DNA of 64,000 nt from Psychromicrobium lacuslunae (GTDB lineage: Bacteria > Actinomycetota > Actinomycetes > Actinomycetales > Micrococcaceae): the NCBI RefSeq assembly GCF_000950575.1, contig NZ_CP011005.1:868001-932000 (forward strand). Reading direction: 5' to 3'. Shown here one piece after another: positions 18,174 through 27,129 of this stretch; position 1 is the stretch's first letter; every line of letters begins with the position of its first letter. The position numbers were made by a program, and so were the translations under genes. The notes under the pieces are model-generated. The model worked only from the letters and a program-made list of their open reading frames with translations, made no database searches and was not told the DNA's origin.

Positions 18174-18608
18174 TTACCGATTGAAAAACTCAGAAATACT
18201 TGCAACCTGAGTATCGTATTCTTCGCGCTCAAAGGTATAGGAGAGCATGCCGGGAACAGGCTTCGGCGAGGTGCCCGAATGGAAATTACTCCAGCTCACT
18301 TGCTGAGCCTCAGCGGTGACTGACGTTTGCAGGGGACAGCAACCAACTTCGCCGCAGTCGCAGGACAAGACCCAGATCTGCGACTCGTCAAGGAAGGAGA
18401 ACTCGCCATACCAAAAACGTTCGGCCGGCCCAAAGAACCCAACGTTCGGCCACAGCTCTCCATGACTCAGGCCAAGTTCGTTTCCGGCGAGTTTCTCATA
18501 TTCATCCACAATGTCAATCAATGATTTGCCATCAATATAAGGAACTATTCCTTGGTTCCCCCCTTTTTCGATAATACGCAACTCGATTTTATTAGTTCTC
18601 ATGGTCAT
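18174..18608 (-). CDS. Orphan protein, CDCG-motif paralogue 2
   Basis: A 144-residue paralogue of the preceding gene: PYIDGKSLIDIVDEYEK, then WVLSCDCGEVGCCPLQTSV, and an FFNR end. The CDCGxxGCCPL arrangement has two more cysteines than its partner (GDRPL there), so this copy keeps the fuller motif. The start is ATG at 18608, with a second ATG at 18602. The open frame continues upstream but would overlap the divergent GNAT gene. Only 63 nt separate the two paralogues, so they probably share a transcript. Function unknown. Confidence 0.75.
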   Translation of the reverse strand: MTMRTNKIELRIIEKGGNQGIVPYIDGKSLIDIVDEYEKLAGNELGLSHGELWPNVGFFGPAERFWYGEFSFLDESQIWVLSCDCGEVGCCPLQTSVTAEAQQVSWSNFHSGTSPKPVPGMLSYTFEREEYDTQVASISEFFNR

Positions 18609-18644
18609 ACTGTAGCAATCGGAGATCTCCGCTAGGCTGGAAGA

Positions 18645-19205
18645 GTGGAATTGAGAACCGAGAGACTTGAGCTGAGGCATCCACTGCCGGAAGACTGTGA
18701 CCAGCTTTTTACGATGTTCAACGATCCGCAGGGCTGGGTCTATGAACCAGAGGGCAGGCACCTGGAGCGCTCAGTGACCGAGGGATTCATTGCCCGGGCT
18801 GCAGCTCGCTGGCTCAATGACGGACTGAGTTACTGGACCGTTCGGCTCATCGGCTCCGATCAGATCATTGGCATTGGTGGTGCGCAGCGGCACAGTAGCG
18901 GGCACTGGAACCTGAGCTACCGGCTGGGCACTGAGCAGCAAGGTCACGGCTATGCCGTCGAGTTAGGCCGGGCTGGTATGGCGGCGGCGCAGCAAGCGGA
19001 CCCGGAGGTGGCGGTGATCGCCTGGATCCACGAGACGAACCTGCCTTCACAACGGGTGGCCGAGCGGCTTGGGCTGAGCTTTCAAGGAGTTTTTATCGAC
19101 CAGAATGACGGCAAGCCGCGGATGGCCTTCACCGACCGCCCGCTGAACTTAACGCCCGCTGAGCCGAAACCCGCTAGGCTAGCTGCGCCCGAAGGGATCG
19201 TTTGA
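18645..19205 (+). CDS. GNAT family N-acetyltransferase
   Basis: A 186-residue RimJ/RimL-type acetyltransferase. It begins LRTERLELRHP, which is typical of this group, and the acetyl-CoA loop is EQQGHGYAVELGRAG (QxxGxG/A) near residues 103-117. The NLPSQRVAERLGLSFQG segment is the usual C-terminal GNAT motif. It transfers acetyl from acetyl-CoA to an amine; the substrate is unknown. The GTG at 18645 is preceded by GGAAGA. Its 3' end overlaps the convergent aminopeptidase N gene by 32 nt. Confidence 0.9.
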   Translation: MELRTERLELRHPLPEDCDQLFTMFNDPQGWVYEPEGRHLERSVTEGFIARAAARWLNDGLSYWTVRLIGSDQIIGIGGAQRHSSGHWNLSYRLGTEQQGHGYAVELGRAGMAAAQQADPEVAVIAWIHETNLPSQRVAERLGLSFQGVFIDQNDGKPRMAFTDRPLNLTPAEPKPARLAAPEGIV

Positions 19206-21801
19206 GGTCGTCAAGTTCTTCGAGAATGAGTCGGCGCAAAGCGGCGGGTGCCTGCTGATGGCTCTCCAACCAGTCCTCGGCAAGCAGCACCACAGGCTGC
19301 GAATCCAAGGAAAGTCCGGGTTCAGCTTGCTGACTTGGAAAGAGACCCTCGACGATCCGACTGGAGATCTCGATGCTGCGCGAAGCCCATACTCGCTCTA
19401 GGGCCTCGAAGTAACGCTCGCGGTAGGGCAGCTGAAGATCCTCCGCGCCGAGCCGGAAACCGGAGATGGTGGCGCTCAGCAGCTCATTGGAGAGTTCGTC
19501 AGCTTCTACCGCAGCCTGCCAAGCTTGCGCCTTGAGCTCTGCTTGGGGGCGGGCCGCCATGGCCGCGGTAAAACCTACCCGGGCACGCGAACTCTGCTGC
19601 GCTGAAAGCTCCCCTTGTAATTCCTCGGCGGATGCCAGACCGTTGGCGGCCAGCGCAATCAAGATTTGCCAGCGCGGCTCGGCGTCGAGCACCAAGCCCT
19701 CGGGGACTTCGCCACCGAGCAACTCACGCAATAGTTTCTGTTGCGCCGTTGAACCCCGCGAGACCGAGCTGAGCGAGCGTAGCCAGGCAAGTTGCAGCCC
19801 TGAACCTGCTGGTCCGGCAGCTAGCTGGGCCACCGCCGTGCTCAGGAGTTCGGCCCGCAGAGCCTCGCGTTGCCCGGCAGGTGCGTAGCTCTCGATTGCG
19901 TGTTTGGCATTAGCCAGTAGCTGAGCCAGTGCTCCGTCATCGGATTCGCTTGGAGCAAATTTGATCACTGCGGCGAGATAGTCTGCGGCGGGTAGGATCG
20001 CATCGCGAGTCATATTCCACAGCGTGGCCCAGCACAGCGCGCGAGCCAGCGGGGCGGCAATCCGGTCCAGTGCGGAGAGCACCGTTGCCAGCGAAACGTC
20101 ATCGAATCCGATCTTGGCATAGCTCAGGTCGTTGTCATTGATCAGCAGCAGATCCGGTTGCCGTTTTCCCTCAAGAGCGCTCACTGCGGTGCGGGCGCCT
20201 GAGATCTGTTGGGGGATTGATTCGGTGCGAACCAGAGCACCTGAAGCATCGTAGGAGTAGAGGCCCAGGTTGAGCAGGTGATCACGCTCGGCAGGAAGCC
20301 CGGTGATCGGGTCAACGGCCTGCTGCACAATAGTCACCGAATCATAAACGCCGTCAGTCACCACGACCTCGGCACCGAGAGTGGAAATTCCGGATGTTTG
20401 TAACCACTCAGCTGCCCAACGGCTCATGTCCCGGCCCGAAGCGTCGCTGAGTTCGTGGAGCAGATCCTCAAGCCTGGTATTGCCGAAGGCGTGCTTACGG
20501 AAATACTGTCGGCTGGCCTCAAAAAAGGCTTCCGGCCCGACAAAAGCCACCAGCTGCTTGAGCACCGAAGCGCCCTTGGCGTAGGTGATGCCGTCGAAAT
20601 TCTGCTTAGCGGCTTCCAAATCGACAATATCGGCGACGATGGGGTGAGTGGTGGGCAGCTGGTCCTGTCGGTAAGCCCAGACCTTGCGTTTATTGGCGAA
20701 ACTGACCCACGACGCCTCACCCCAGTGCGTGGCCTCAGCAACCACCAGGGTGCCGATGAAGTCAGCGAAAGATTCCTTGAGCCACAGATCGTCCCACCAC
20801 TGCATAGTGACTAAATCACCGAACCACATGTGTGCCATTTCGTGGAAGATGACATTGGCGCGCAACTGGTACTGAATGTCGGTGGCCTTCGAGGTAAAAA
20901 CATAGGAGTCGGTAAAGGTCACCAGGCCGGGGTTCTCCATAGCTCCCAGATTGTATTCCGGCACGAAAGCTTGGTCGTACTTGCCGAAGGGGTAAGCGAA
21001 ATCAAACTTCTGATGTAAGAAGTCCAGGCCAGCCCGGGTCAATTCGAAGATGTTCTCGGCGTCAAAAGCTTTAGCCACCGAGGCGCGGCAATAGGCGCCC
21101 AGCGGGATCTCAAGTGGCTCGGCCTCGCCCGCTCCGTTGGGTCGCACATTTCCTGACCAGGAGGAGCTGAAATGAGTGTATTCACCGGCCAACACGCAAG
21201 TGATGTAGGTCGAAATGGGCTGGGTCTGAGCGAAGCTCCACTTACTCAGTTCAGAGTTACCGCTAAGCGGCTGAACCGCCGTCTCGGCACCGTTCGAGGC
21301 TACCTGCCAATCCGAGGGTGCAATGATCTCGAAGGTGTAGCGGCCCTTCAAATCAGGCTGCTCGAAATTTGCGAAGACCCGCCGGGCGTCAGCAGGCTCG
21401 TACTGGGTGTAGAGGTAAACCTTGCTATCTTCCGGGTCGATAAAACGGTGTAAACCCTCGCCGGAACGTGAGTATTCGGCGGTCGCGGTAATGATGACCT
21501 GGTTCTCAGCCGCCAGTCCCGGCAGCGCGATCCGGGCGCCCTGATAAATGCCTTCCAATGGCAAATCGATACCGTTCAAATTGACCCGTTGCACCGATCG
21601 GCCGACGAAGTCGGCGAATGTGGAGCTACCCGGCGTCGCGCTGAAAGTAATGATGCTCTGCGTGGTGAAACCGGCTTCGGGGTGTTCCCGGGCGCTACGT
21701 AGATCAAGAGTGACGTGATAGTCATGCACTGTCACGGTCTCGGCGCGTTCGGCCGCTTCGGCGCGGCTCAGATTAAGGTCAGATGAGGTGATAGAAGGCA
21801 C
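19174..21801 (-). CDS. pepN: Aminopeptidase N (M1 family)
   Basis: An about 875-residue M1 metalloaminopeptidase. It has the substrate motif GAMEN (near residue 288), the zinc motif HEMAH (near 322), and the third ligand Glu 19 residues on in WLKESFADF. The ERAP1-like C-terminal helical domain fills the remainder. It removes N-terminal residues from peptides in the cytoplasm; no signal peptide is seen. The start is uncertain between GTG at 21801 (homologues start near SITSSDLNLSRAEA) and ATG at 21813. Confidence 0.95.
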   Translation of the reverse strand: MPSITSSDLNLSRAEAAERAETVTVHDYHVTLDLRSAREHPEAGFTTQSIITFSATPGSSTFADFVGRSVQRVNLNGIDLPLEGIYQGARIALPGLAAENQVIITATAEYSRSGEGLHRFIDPEDSKVYLYTQYEPADARRVFANFEQPDLKGRYTFEIIAPSDWQVASNGAETAVQPLSGNSELSKWSFAQTQPISTYITCVLAGEYTHFSSSWSGNVRPNGAGEAEPLEIPLGAYCRASVAKAFDAENIFELTRAGLDFLHQKFDFAYPFGKYDQAFVPEYNLGAMENPGLVTFTDSYVFTSKATDIQYQLRANVIFHEMAHMWFGDLVTMQWWDDLWLKESFADFIGTLVVAEATHWGEASWVSFANKRKVWAYRQDQLPTTHPIVADIVDLEAAKQNFDGITYAKGASVLKQLVAFVGPEAFFEASRQYFRKHAFGNTRLEDLLHELSDASGRDMSRWAAEWLQTSGISTLGAEVVVTDGVYDSVTIVQQAVDPITGLPAERDHLLNLGLYSYDASGALVRTESIPQQISGARTAVSALEGKRQPDLLLINDNDLSYAKIGFDDVSLATVLSALDRIAAPLARALCWATLWNMTRDAILPAADYLAAVIKFAPSESDDGALAQLLANAKHAIESYAPAGQREALRAELLSTAVAQLAAGPAGSGLQLAWLRSLSSVSRGSTAQQKLLRELLGGEVPEGLVLDAEPRWQILIALAANGLASAEELQGELSAQQSSRARVGFTAAMAARPQAELKAQAWQAAVEADELSNELLSATISGFRLGAEDLQLPYRERYFEALERVWASRSIEISSRIVEGLFPSQQAEPGLSLDSQPVVLLAEDWLESHQQAPAALRRLILEELDDLKRSLRAQLA

Positions 21802-21842
21802 CCGACAATTCAATCACGGGCCACAGCCTTGAGCGGTACGGC

Positions 21843-22859
21843 TTAAGCGTTGATCAGATGGATGGCGAAGAAACCGAGAACTCCGATCAACAGCCAGGAA
21901 AGCAGCGCCATGGTCACGGCACGCAAGCCACTGCCCAAGAGTTCGCGCACCCGGACGGCAGAACCAAGGCCGAAGAGCGCTGCCCCCAGTAACACGTCCT
22001 GAATGATCGCGCCGGTCTCTAGCACGGCTTCGCTCAGCCAGCCGGTGCTGCGCAAGGCCATCATGGCGAGGAAGCCGATCACGAAAAGCGGCACGATCGG
22101 CGGCATTTTTCGTTCAGTCTCGGCGGAACGGTTTCGCCGCTCGGCCAGCGAAGCAATGGCCACCATCGGGGCCAACATCATCACTCGGGTCAGTTTGATC
22201 AGGATGGCGGCGGCAAGCGCGGCGGCACCGGCAGTTTGCGCGGTTGCCACCACCTGACCGACATCGTGGACCGAGGCGCCCACCCATTGGCCGAACTCGA
22301 GGGGCGTCAAGCCGAGCGGACCGCTGAGCAGCGGAAGCAAGCCGATTGCCAGCGTGCCGCAGAGGGTGACCAGGGCGACCGGTAAAACGGTGTCTTTTTG
22401 TGCGGTGCCGCGCACTGAGCTCATCGCCCCAATGGCGGAGGCGCCGCAGATCGAAAAGCCGCTAGCAATCAGCAACGGGGCGTCGCCCGGAAGCCGAAAT
22501 GCCTTCCCCAGTGCCCACGTGCCGAGAAAGCTCAGCAGAACCACGCCGATCACCAGGCCGACGGTGCGCCAGCCCAAGTTGAGCAGGTCACCGAGGACCA
22601 GTTTGAGTCCGAGCAGCACAATCCCGGCACGCATGAAGTGTTTACCTGCAGCGTTTAAACCCGGTCGCAGCGAGCCTGCTATAGCCGCCGAGCTACCGGG
22701 GAGGTTCGCCGCCAAAATACCGAACACCACGGCGACGGTCATCGCTGGCAGAGCCGGGATCAGCGCGTGTACCCCGAAAGCCAATGCCACCGAGGCCAGG
22801 CTGACGAGTAAACCGGGGATCAGCGGGCGAGCGGCGGTAAATGAAGCGGAGGGCACCAA
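21843..22859 (-). CDS. YeiH/UPF0324 family membrane protein (putative sulfate exporter)
   Basis: A 338-residue polytopic protein with about ten hydrophobic segments. The family core GLLVSLASVALAFGVHALIP, KHFMRAGIVLLGLKL, IASGFSICGASAIGA and WVGASVHDVGQVVA is intact. Members are called putative sulfate exporters, but the transported substrate is not firmly known. The start could be the TTG at 22859 or the GTG at 22856. The gene lies 41 nt downstream of pepN's start and on the same strand. Upstream is a 191-nt divergent region shared with the ATP-grasp gene. Confidence 0.88.
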   Translation of the reverse strand: MVPSASFTAARPLIPGLLVSLASVALAFGVHALIPALPAMTVAVVFGILAANLPGSSAAIAGSLRPGLNAAGKHFMRAGIVLLGLKLVLGDLLNLGWRTVGLVIGVVLLSFLGTWALGKAFRLPGDAPLLIASGFSICGASAIGAMSSVRGTAQKDTVLPVALVTLCGTLAIGLLPLLSGPLGLTPLEFGQWVGASVHDVGQVVATAQTAGAAALAAAILIKLTRVMMLAPMVAIASLAERRNRSAETERKMPPIVPLFVIGFLAMMALRSTGWLSEAVLETGAIIQDVLLGAALFGLGSAVRVRELLGSGLRAVTMALLSWLLIGVLGFFAIHLINA

Positions 22860-23050
22860 TACACTCTAGCGTCGCTCGGGAACGGCCAGGTTTCGCGTGA
22901 TCGAGAGGCGATCCGGCCTCGCGACGGCGCCGCTGGACCCATCGGGGGACTGAGCCTTTTGCTCGGTTGTTCTTGCGGCAAAATCAAGCAGAGCGCCGCG
23001 CGGCGGTGTCGCATAGTGAATTCGACGTCAAAAGGTGGCAAGGTAATCCC

Positions 23051-24601
23051 ATGTCTGAGCTTTTCAAGGAATACGAGACGGCGATCGCGCGAAGCGGTGC
23101 CTACGACGAGATGTTCACCGCTGAGCTTCAGACCCGGGCTTCCTACCACCAGGTTTCAGAGGCGCTCGACGAACTCAATCTGAGCGACGTCACCGCACGA
23201 GCGGATTCGATGGCTCGCACCTTCCTGGACCGGGGCGTCACCTTCGACTACGCCGGTGAAGAGCGACCGTTCCCCTTGGACCTGGTGCCCCGGGTGATCC
23301 CAGCCCAGGAATGGTCAGTTTTGGAGCGCGGGGTGGCACAGCGGGTGCGCACCCTTGAGGCCTTCCTCAACGACGTCTACGACAAGATGAACGTGGTGAG
23401 CGACGGCGTGGTGCCGCGCGCCCTGGTCACCACGAGTGCCCACTTTCACCGCCAGGTCGCCGGCTTTACCCCGGCTGGCGGGGTGCGGGTACATATCTCC
23501 GGGATCGACGTAATTCGCGATCAACAGGGCACTTTTAGGGTGCTTGAAGACAATGTTCGGGTGCCCAGCGGGGTTTCCTATGTGCTGGAGAATCGGCGGG
23601 CGATGGCCAAGGGCCTGCCCGAGGCTTTTGGCCAGCAGCTGGTGCGACCCGTCGAGGAGTATCCGCGGCGGCTGCTCGCGGCGCTGCGCAAAACCGCACC
23701 GGCCGGCGTCGACCACCCCAATGTTGTGGTGCTCACGCCAGGAGTTTTCAATAGCGCTTATTTTGAGCACACCCTGCTGGCCGGGCTGATGGGGGTTGAA
23801 CTGGTGGAGGGGCGAGATCTGATCTGCCGCGGTAACCGGGTCTATATGCGAACCACTGCCGGTGAAGAACGGGTTGATGTGATTTATAAGCGGATTGACG
23901 ATGAATTCCTCGATCCTTTGCAGTTCCGCTCGGATTCGATGATCGGCTGCCCAGGGCTGGTGAATGCCGCCCGGGCCGGTGGTGTAACGATCGCAAATGC
24001 GGTGGGCAACGGCGTGGCCGATGACAAACTGGTCTACAGCTATTTGCCAGATCTGATCAAGTATTACCTCGGCGAAGAACCGATTATTGCCAATGTCGAC
24101 ACCTTCCGTCTGGAGGAAGACGAGGCCCGAGAGCAGGTCTTGGACCGGCTCGACGAGCTCGTGGTGAAACCGGTGGACGGCTCCGGCGGTAAGGGGCTGG
24201 TGATCGGCCCGGATGCTTCAAAGGAGGAGCTCGATGCGTTGCGCTCGCGGATTCTGAGCGATCCGCGAGGTTGGATAGCGCAACCGGTGTTGCAGCTCTC
24301 CACCGTACCGACGCTTTCCGGCGATAAGTTTGGGCCGCGGCACGTCGATCTGCGACCTTTCGCGGTGAATGACGGCGAAGATGTCTGGGTGCTGCCTGGT
24401 GGGCTGACCCGGGTGGCGCTCAAGGAGGGCTCGCTGATTGTGAATTCTTCACAAGGCGGGGGATCTAAAGACACTTGGGTACTGGCGGAATCGAGTGGCC
24501 AGCCGGTGGAACGAGTGCCGAGAGAGAGCATCGAGGTGCGCGAACGAGTCTCGGTCTGGCCGATTGAGTCGAACTGGCAGGACCGGCAAAGTGATCAGTA
24601 G
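23051..24601 (+). CDS. Circularly permuted type 2 ATP-grasp protein
   Basis: A 516-residue protein of the DUF404/DUF407 family, a circularly permuted ATP-grasp fold that ligates carboxylates to amines. Visible family blocks are DRGVTFDYAGEERPFPLDLVPR, RVLEDNVRVPSGVSYVLENR and KPVDGSGGKGLVIGP, the last providing the ATP-binding Gly-rich loop. The ATG at 23051 was chosen over the longer open frame because AAGGTAA precedes it and homologues start there. It is the first gene of a conserved ATP-grasp / alpha-E / transglutaminase cluster, predicted to make or tag peptides. The substrate is unknown. Confidence 0.92.
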   Translation: MSELFKEYETAIARSGAYDEMFTAELQTRASYHQVSEALDELNLSDVTARADSMARTFLDRGVTFDYAGEERPFPLDLVPRVIPAQEWSVLERGVAQRVRTLEAFLNDVYDKMNVVSDGVVPRALVTTSAHFHRQVAGFTPAGGVRVHISGIDVIRDQQGTFRVLEDNVRVPSGVSYVLENRRAMAKGLPEAFGQQLVRPVEEYPRRLLAALRKTAPAGVDHPNVVVLTPGVFNSAYFEHTLLAGLMGVELVEGRDLICRGNRVYMRTTAGEERVDVIYKRIDDEFLDPLQFRSDSMIGCPGLVNAARAGGVTIANAVGNGVADDKLVYSYLPDLIKYYLGEEPIIANVDTFRLEEDEAREQVLDRLDELVVKPVDGSGGKGLVIGPDASKEELDALRSRILSDPRGWIAQPVLQLSTVPTLSGDKFGPRHVDLRPFAVNDGEDVWVLPGGLTRVALKEGSLIVNSSQGGGSKDTWVLAESSGQPVERVPRESIEVRERVSVWPIESNWQDRQSDQ

Positions 24602-24637
24602 AGTCGCAAGGGTGCTGGGACAACAGAGGAGGAACAA

Positions 24638-25564
24638 GTGCTGAGTCGGATCGCCGAGTCACTGTTCTGGATTGGCCGTTATGTGGAGCGCGCCGACGGT
24701 ACCGCACGTATCCTCGACGTGCACCTAGAACGGCTGAACCACTTGCCCGAAGATGAGCGTCGCAGCGTCGCCGAGGAACTGCTGGCGGTGATGGGTGCCC
24801 GGGTTGAGGGCGAAGAATTCGGTCTCAACGATCTTTTGCACGCACTGGCCTACGATCGGCAGAGTGCTACTTCGATCGCCGGTTCGCTCGGCGCCGCCCG
24901 GGAGAACGCTCGCCGGGCTAGGGAAACCGTGTCTTCAAGCCTGTGGGAAAGCCTGAACACCACTTATTACGGTCTCAATCAACACCGTAAGGACGTGGTT
25001 GGTACCTATCGTTTCTGCAATTGGGTGCTGGAGCGCACTGCGATGGTGCGTGGGCTGGCCGACACCACGGTGAGCCACGACGAATCCTGGCAGTTCCTGG
25101 TACTTGGTCGCTCGCTCGAGCGCGCCGATATGACCGCCCGGATGCTCTCCACCAGGGATGTGCTCTCCGGCGGGATTTCCTGGGTCAATATGCTGCGTAG
25201 CGCCGGGGCCTATGAGTCCTTTTTGCGCACCCAGCGGGTCTCCTTCAATGATCAGCACGCGGCTGAGTTCTTGCTGCTGGACCGGCTCTTTCCGCGCTCC
25301 ATCGTCTACGCCTTGCGGGACGCCGATGAGTGTTTGGAAACCCTCGATCCTTCGGCGCAGCGGGTCGGTTTCATTAATGATGCCCGGCGTATTGTTGGCC
25401 AGGCCCGGACCTTCCTTGAATTCCACCGCACCGATGATCTGCTTTCAGAACTGCCGGAACATATGGAACGGGTGCAGCGGGCGGTGGCGCAGGCCTCGGA
25501 TGCGATTTCGCGGAAGTATTTCAATCAGGCAGTTGATCTGGCCTGGGTGGGGGAGGTCTCATGA
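24638..25564 (+). CDS. Alpha-E domain protein (DUF403)
   Basis: A 308-residue, largely alpha-helical protein starting MLSRIAESLFWIGRYVERADGTARILDVH, the invariant opening of the alpha-E family. The repeating E-R-A-D motifs (for example SLERADMTARML near 167) are characteristic. The function is undefined; it always travels with the ATP-grasp partner. The GTG at 24638 has a near-perfect AGAGGAGGAA ribosome-binding site. Its stop overlaps the transglutaminase start (ATGA), so the two are translationally coupled. Confidence 0.93.
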   Translation: MLSRIAESLFWIGRYVERADGTARILDVHLERLNHLPEDERRSVAEELLAVMGARVEGEEFGLNDLLHALAYDRQSATSIAGSLGAARENARRARETVSSSLWESLNTTYYGLNQHRKDVVGTYRFCNWVLERTAMVRGLADTTVSHDESWQFLVLGRSLERADMTARMLSTRDVLSGGISWVNMLRSAGAYESFLRTQRVSFNDQHAAEFLLLDRLFPRSIVYALRDADECLETLDPSAQRVGFINDARRIVGQARTFLEFHRTDDLLSELPEHMERVQRAVAQASDAISRKYFNQAVDLAWVGEVS

Positions 25565-26412
25565 GTCGGCTGCGGATTGTGCACAGCACCGGGTACAGCT
25601 ACAACAAGCGGGTTACGCTCTCGTACAACGAGGCGCGGATGACGCCGGTGACGGATTCACAGCAAGTGGTGCTGGAGTCCTTGGTAAAAGTGTCGCCTAG
25701 CCAGGCCGCTGTCAATACCTACCGGGATTACTGGGGGAGCCGGGTCACCGCCTTTGATATGCAGGCCCCACATGAGCACCTAGAGGTGACAGCGACCTCA
25801 ACCGTCGAAGTGCATCGCAGCGGCCGAGTGGCCAGCGATGATGAAGTTTTGGGCTGGTCGGAGCTACGGTCCGAAAAAGTGACTGATGCGTTCAGCGACT
25901 GGCTGCCGCAGACTAGGTTGAGCAGCACCGGCGGTGAGGTCGAGGAACTGGTGCGAGACGCCGTTGCCGATCTTGACCCGCATCGTGCCGCAGCCACCGT
26001 TTTTGAGTGGATGCGTGGCGAGATGGAGTACGTCAAGGGTATTACCGGAGTGCACACCTCGGCGGAGGAAGCCTGGCTGGAACGCAAGGGCGTCTGCCAA
26101 GACTTGGCGCACGTTGGCATTGGCGCGCTGCGCTGCCTGGGCATTCCGGCGCGCTACGTCTCCGGTTACATTCATCCCAAGGCCGACGCCGTGATGGGCG
26201 AGGCGGTCTCCGGGCAGTCGCATGCCTGGCTGGAGTGGTGGGATGGTGAATGGCGTTCCTGGGACCCGACCAATCACAAGCCGGCCGGTGACCTGCACGT
26301 TTCGGTGGCCCGTGGCCGGGATTACCGCGATGTGCCACCGCTAAAGGGAATTCTCTCCGGGGGCGGCGGCTCGCAGCTCAAGGTGACAGTGGAGATTACT
26401 CAGTTGGTGTGA
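25561..26412 (+). CDS. Transglutaminase-like cysteine protease family protein
   Basis: A 283-residue protein with an N-terminal beta domain (bacterial transglutaminase N-terminal type, SYNEARMTPV) and a papain-like transglutaminase core. The catalytic triad is visible: Cys179 in RKGVCQDLAH, His221 in SHAWLEWW and Asp235 in WDPTNH. It may cleave or cross-link peptides made by the neighbouring ATP-grasp enzyme, a predicted role for this conserved triplet. The start overlaps the alpha-E stop by 4 nt. No signal peptide, so it is cytoplasmic. Confidence 0.93.
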   Translation: MSRLRIVHSTGYSYNKRVTLSYNEARMTPVTDSQQVVLESLVKVSPSQAAVNTYRDYWGSRVTAFDMQAPHEHLEVTATSTVEVHRSGRVASDDEVLGWSELRSEKVTDAFSDWLPQTRLSSTGGEVEELVRDAVADLDPHRAAATVFEWMRGEMEYVKGITGVHTSAEEAWLERKGVCQDLAHVGIGALRCLGIPARYVSGYIHPKADAVMGEAVSGQSHAWLEWWDGEWRSWDPTNHKPAGDLHVSVARGRDYRDVPPLKGILSGGGGSQLKVTVEITQLV

Positions 26413-26418
26413 GGGACG

Positions 26419-27042
26419 ATGAATAAATTTGGGGGCCCTGCCTTCGAACTGGCTGCCGGTATCGAGTGGGTGCGGGACTCACTTGAGTGGGGCGCCGGGA
26501 TGAACACCGGCGGGAGCCTCGAACCCTTGGTGCTGAAGAAACTGGAGCTGTTCAGCGAAGCCACCCTGTTGGCCCCGCTGGTGCCAGCCGTCACGCCGGT
26601 GACCGAGCTGAACGCCTGGGGGCGAGAGTTTCCTAGTGCTGAGGGTCGTTCGATTGAAGCGTTGGCAATGACGTACCTCAGGGACCATGGGGTGCGAAGC
26701 ATTGTGGTGGAGGATGAGATGGCTTCGCGAGGTGACTCGGACCTTGAGGAAGGCGGATCATTGTGCTTCGTCAACGATCGAGTGCTGCGTTGGGCCGCGT
26801 TGGAAGAAGTGAGTAGCGAAGTAACTCGTTTCCTCCAGCGGCACACTACTGGGTACCCGACGAATGTCTACTTTTGTCGGCTAGACGGCGCCGCGCTGGG
26901 TCTCGAGAACGGCAAAACCCTAAATCCAGCCGATCAGCAGCGGGTGGTCGATGCAATCTGCGCCATAGTAGTTTCGGTCTACGACGGTGATGCGTTCTTC
27001 ATGCTTTCGACGGATTCGCTACGTCCGCTCGGAGACCTTTAA
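26419..27042 (+). CDS. Orphan protein (family also present, broken, at 39.9 kb)
   Basis: A 207-residue protein I do not recognise. Start ATG at 26419, six bases after the transglutaminase stop, with GAGGGACG as ribosome-binding site, so it belongs to that transcript. It has a mixed alpha/beta look, with FELAAGIEWVRDSL near the N-terminus, a SIVVEDEMASRGD block near 95-107 and a C-terminal VDAICAIVVSVYDGDAFFMLS. A second member, split by a frameshift, lies at 39854-40434 inside the putative immunity island and matches it end to end. No membrane helix or signal peptide. The link to either cluster's function is inference. Confidence 0.78.
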   Translation: MNKFGGPAFELAAGIEWVRDSLEWGAGMNTGGSLEPLVLKKLELFSEATLLAPLVPAVTPVTELNAWGREFPSAEGRSIEALAMTYLRDHGVRSIVVEDEMASRGDSDLEEGGSLCFVNDRVLRWAALEEVSSEVTRFLQRHTTGYPTNVYFCRLDGAALGLENGKTLNPADQQRVVDAICAIVVSVYDGDAFFMLSTDSLRPLGDL

Positions 27043-27043
27043 T

Positions 27044-27106
27044 CGCCGAGTGTGCAGATCTACACGTTTTGGCGGAGGTTTAACGTGTAGATCTGCACAC
27101 TCGGCG
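27044..27106. terminator. 25-bp perfect inverted repeat between convergent genes
   Basis: Arms 27044-27068 and 27082-27106 are exact reverse complements around a 13-nt loop. It starts one base after the stop codon of the orphan gene and lies 23 nt before the stop of the leftward surface-protein gene. It is probably a bidirectional terminator. Confidence 0.8.
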
Positions 27107-27129
27107 GAGATTGCTTGGCTTTGCCGGAC

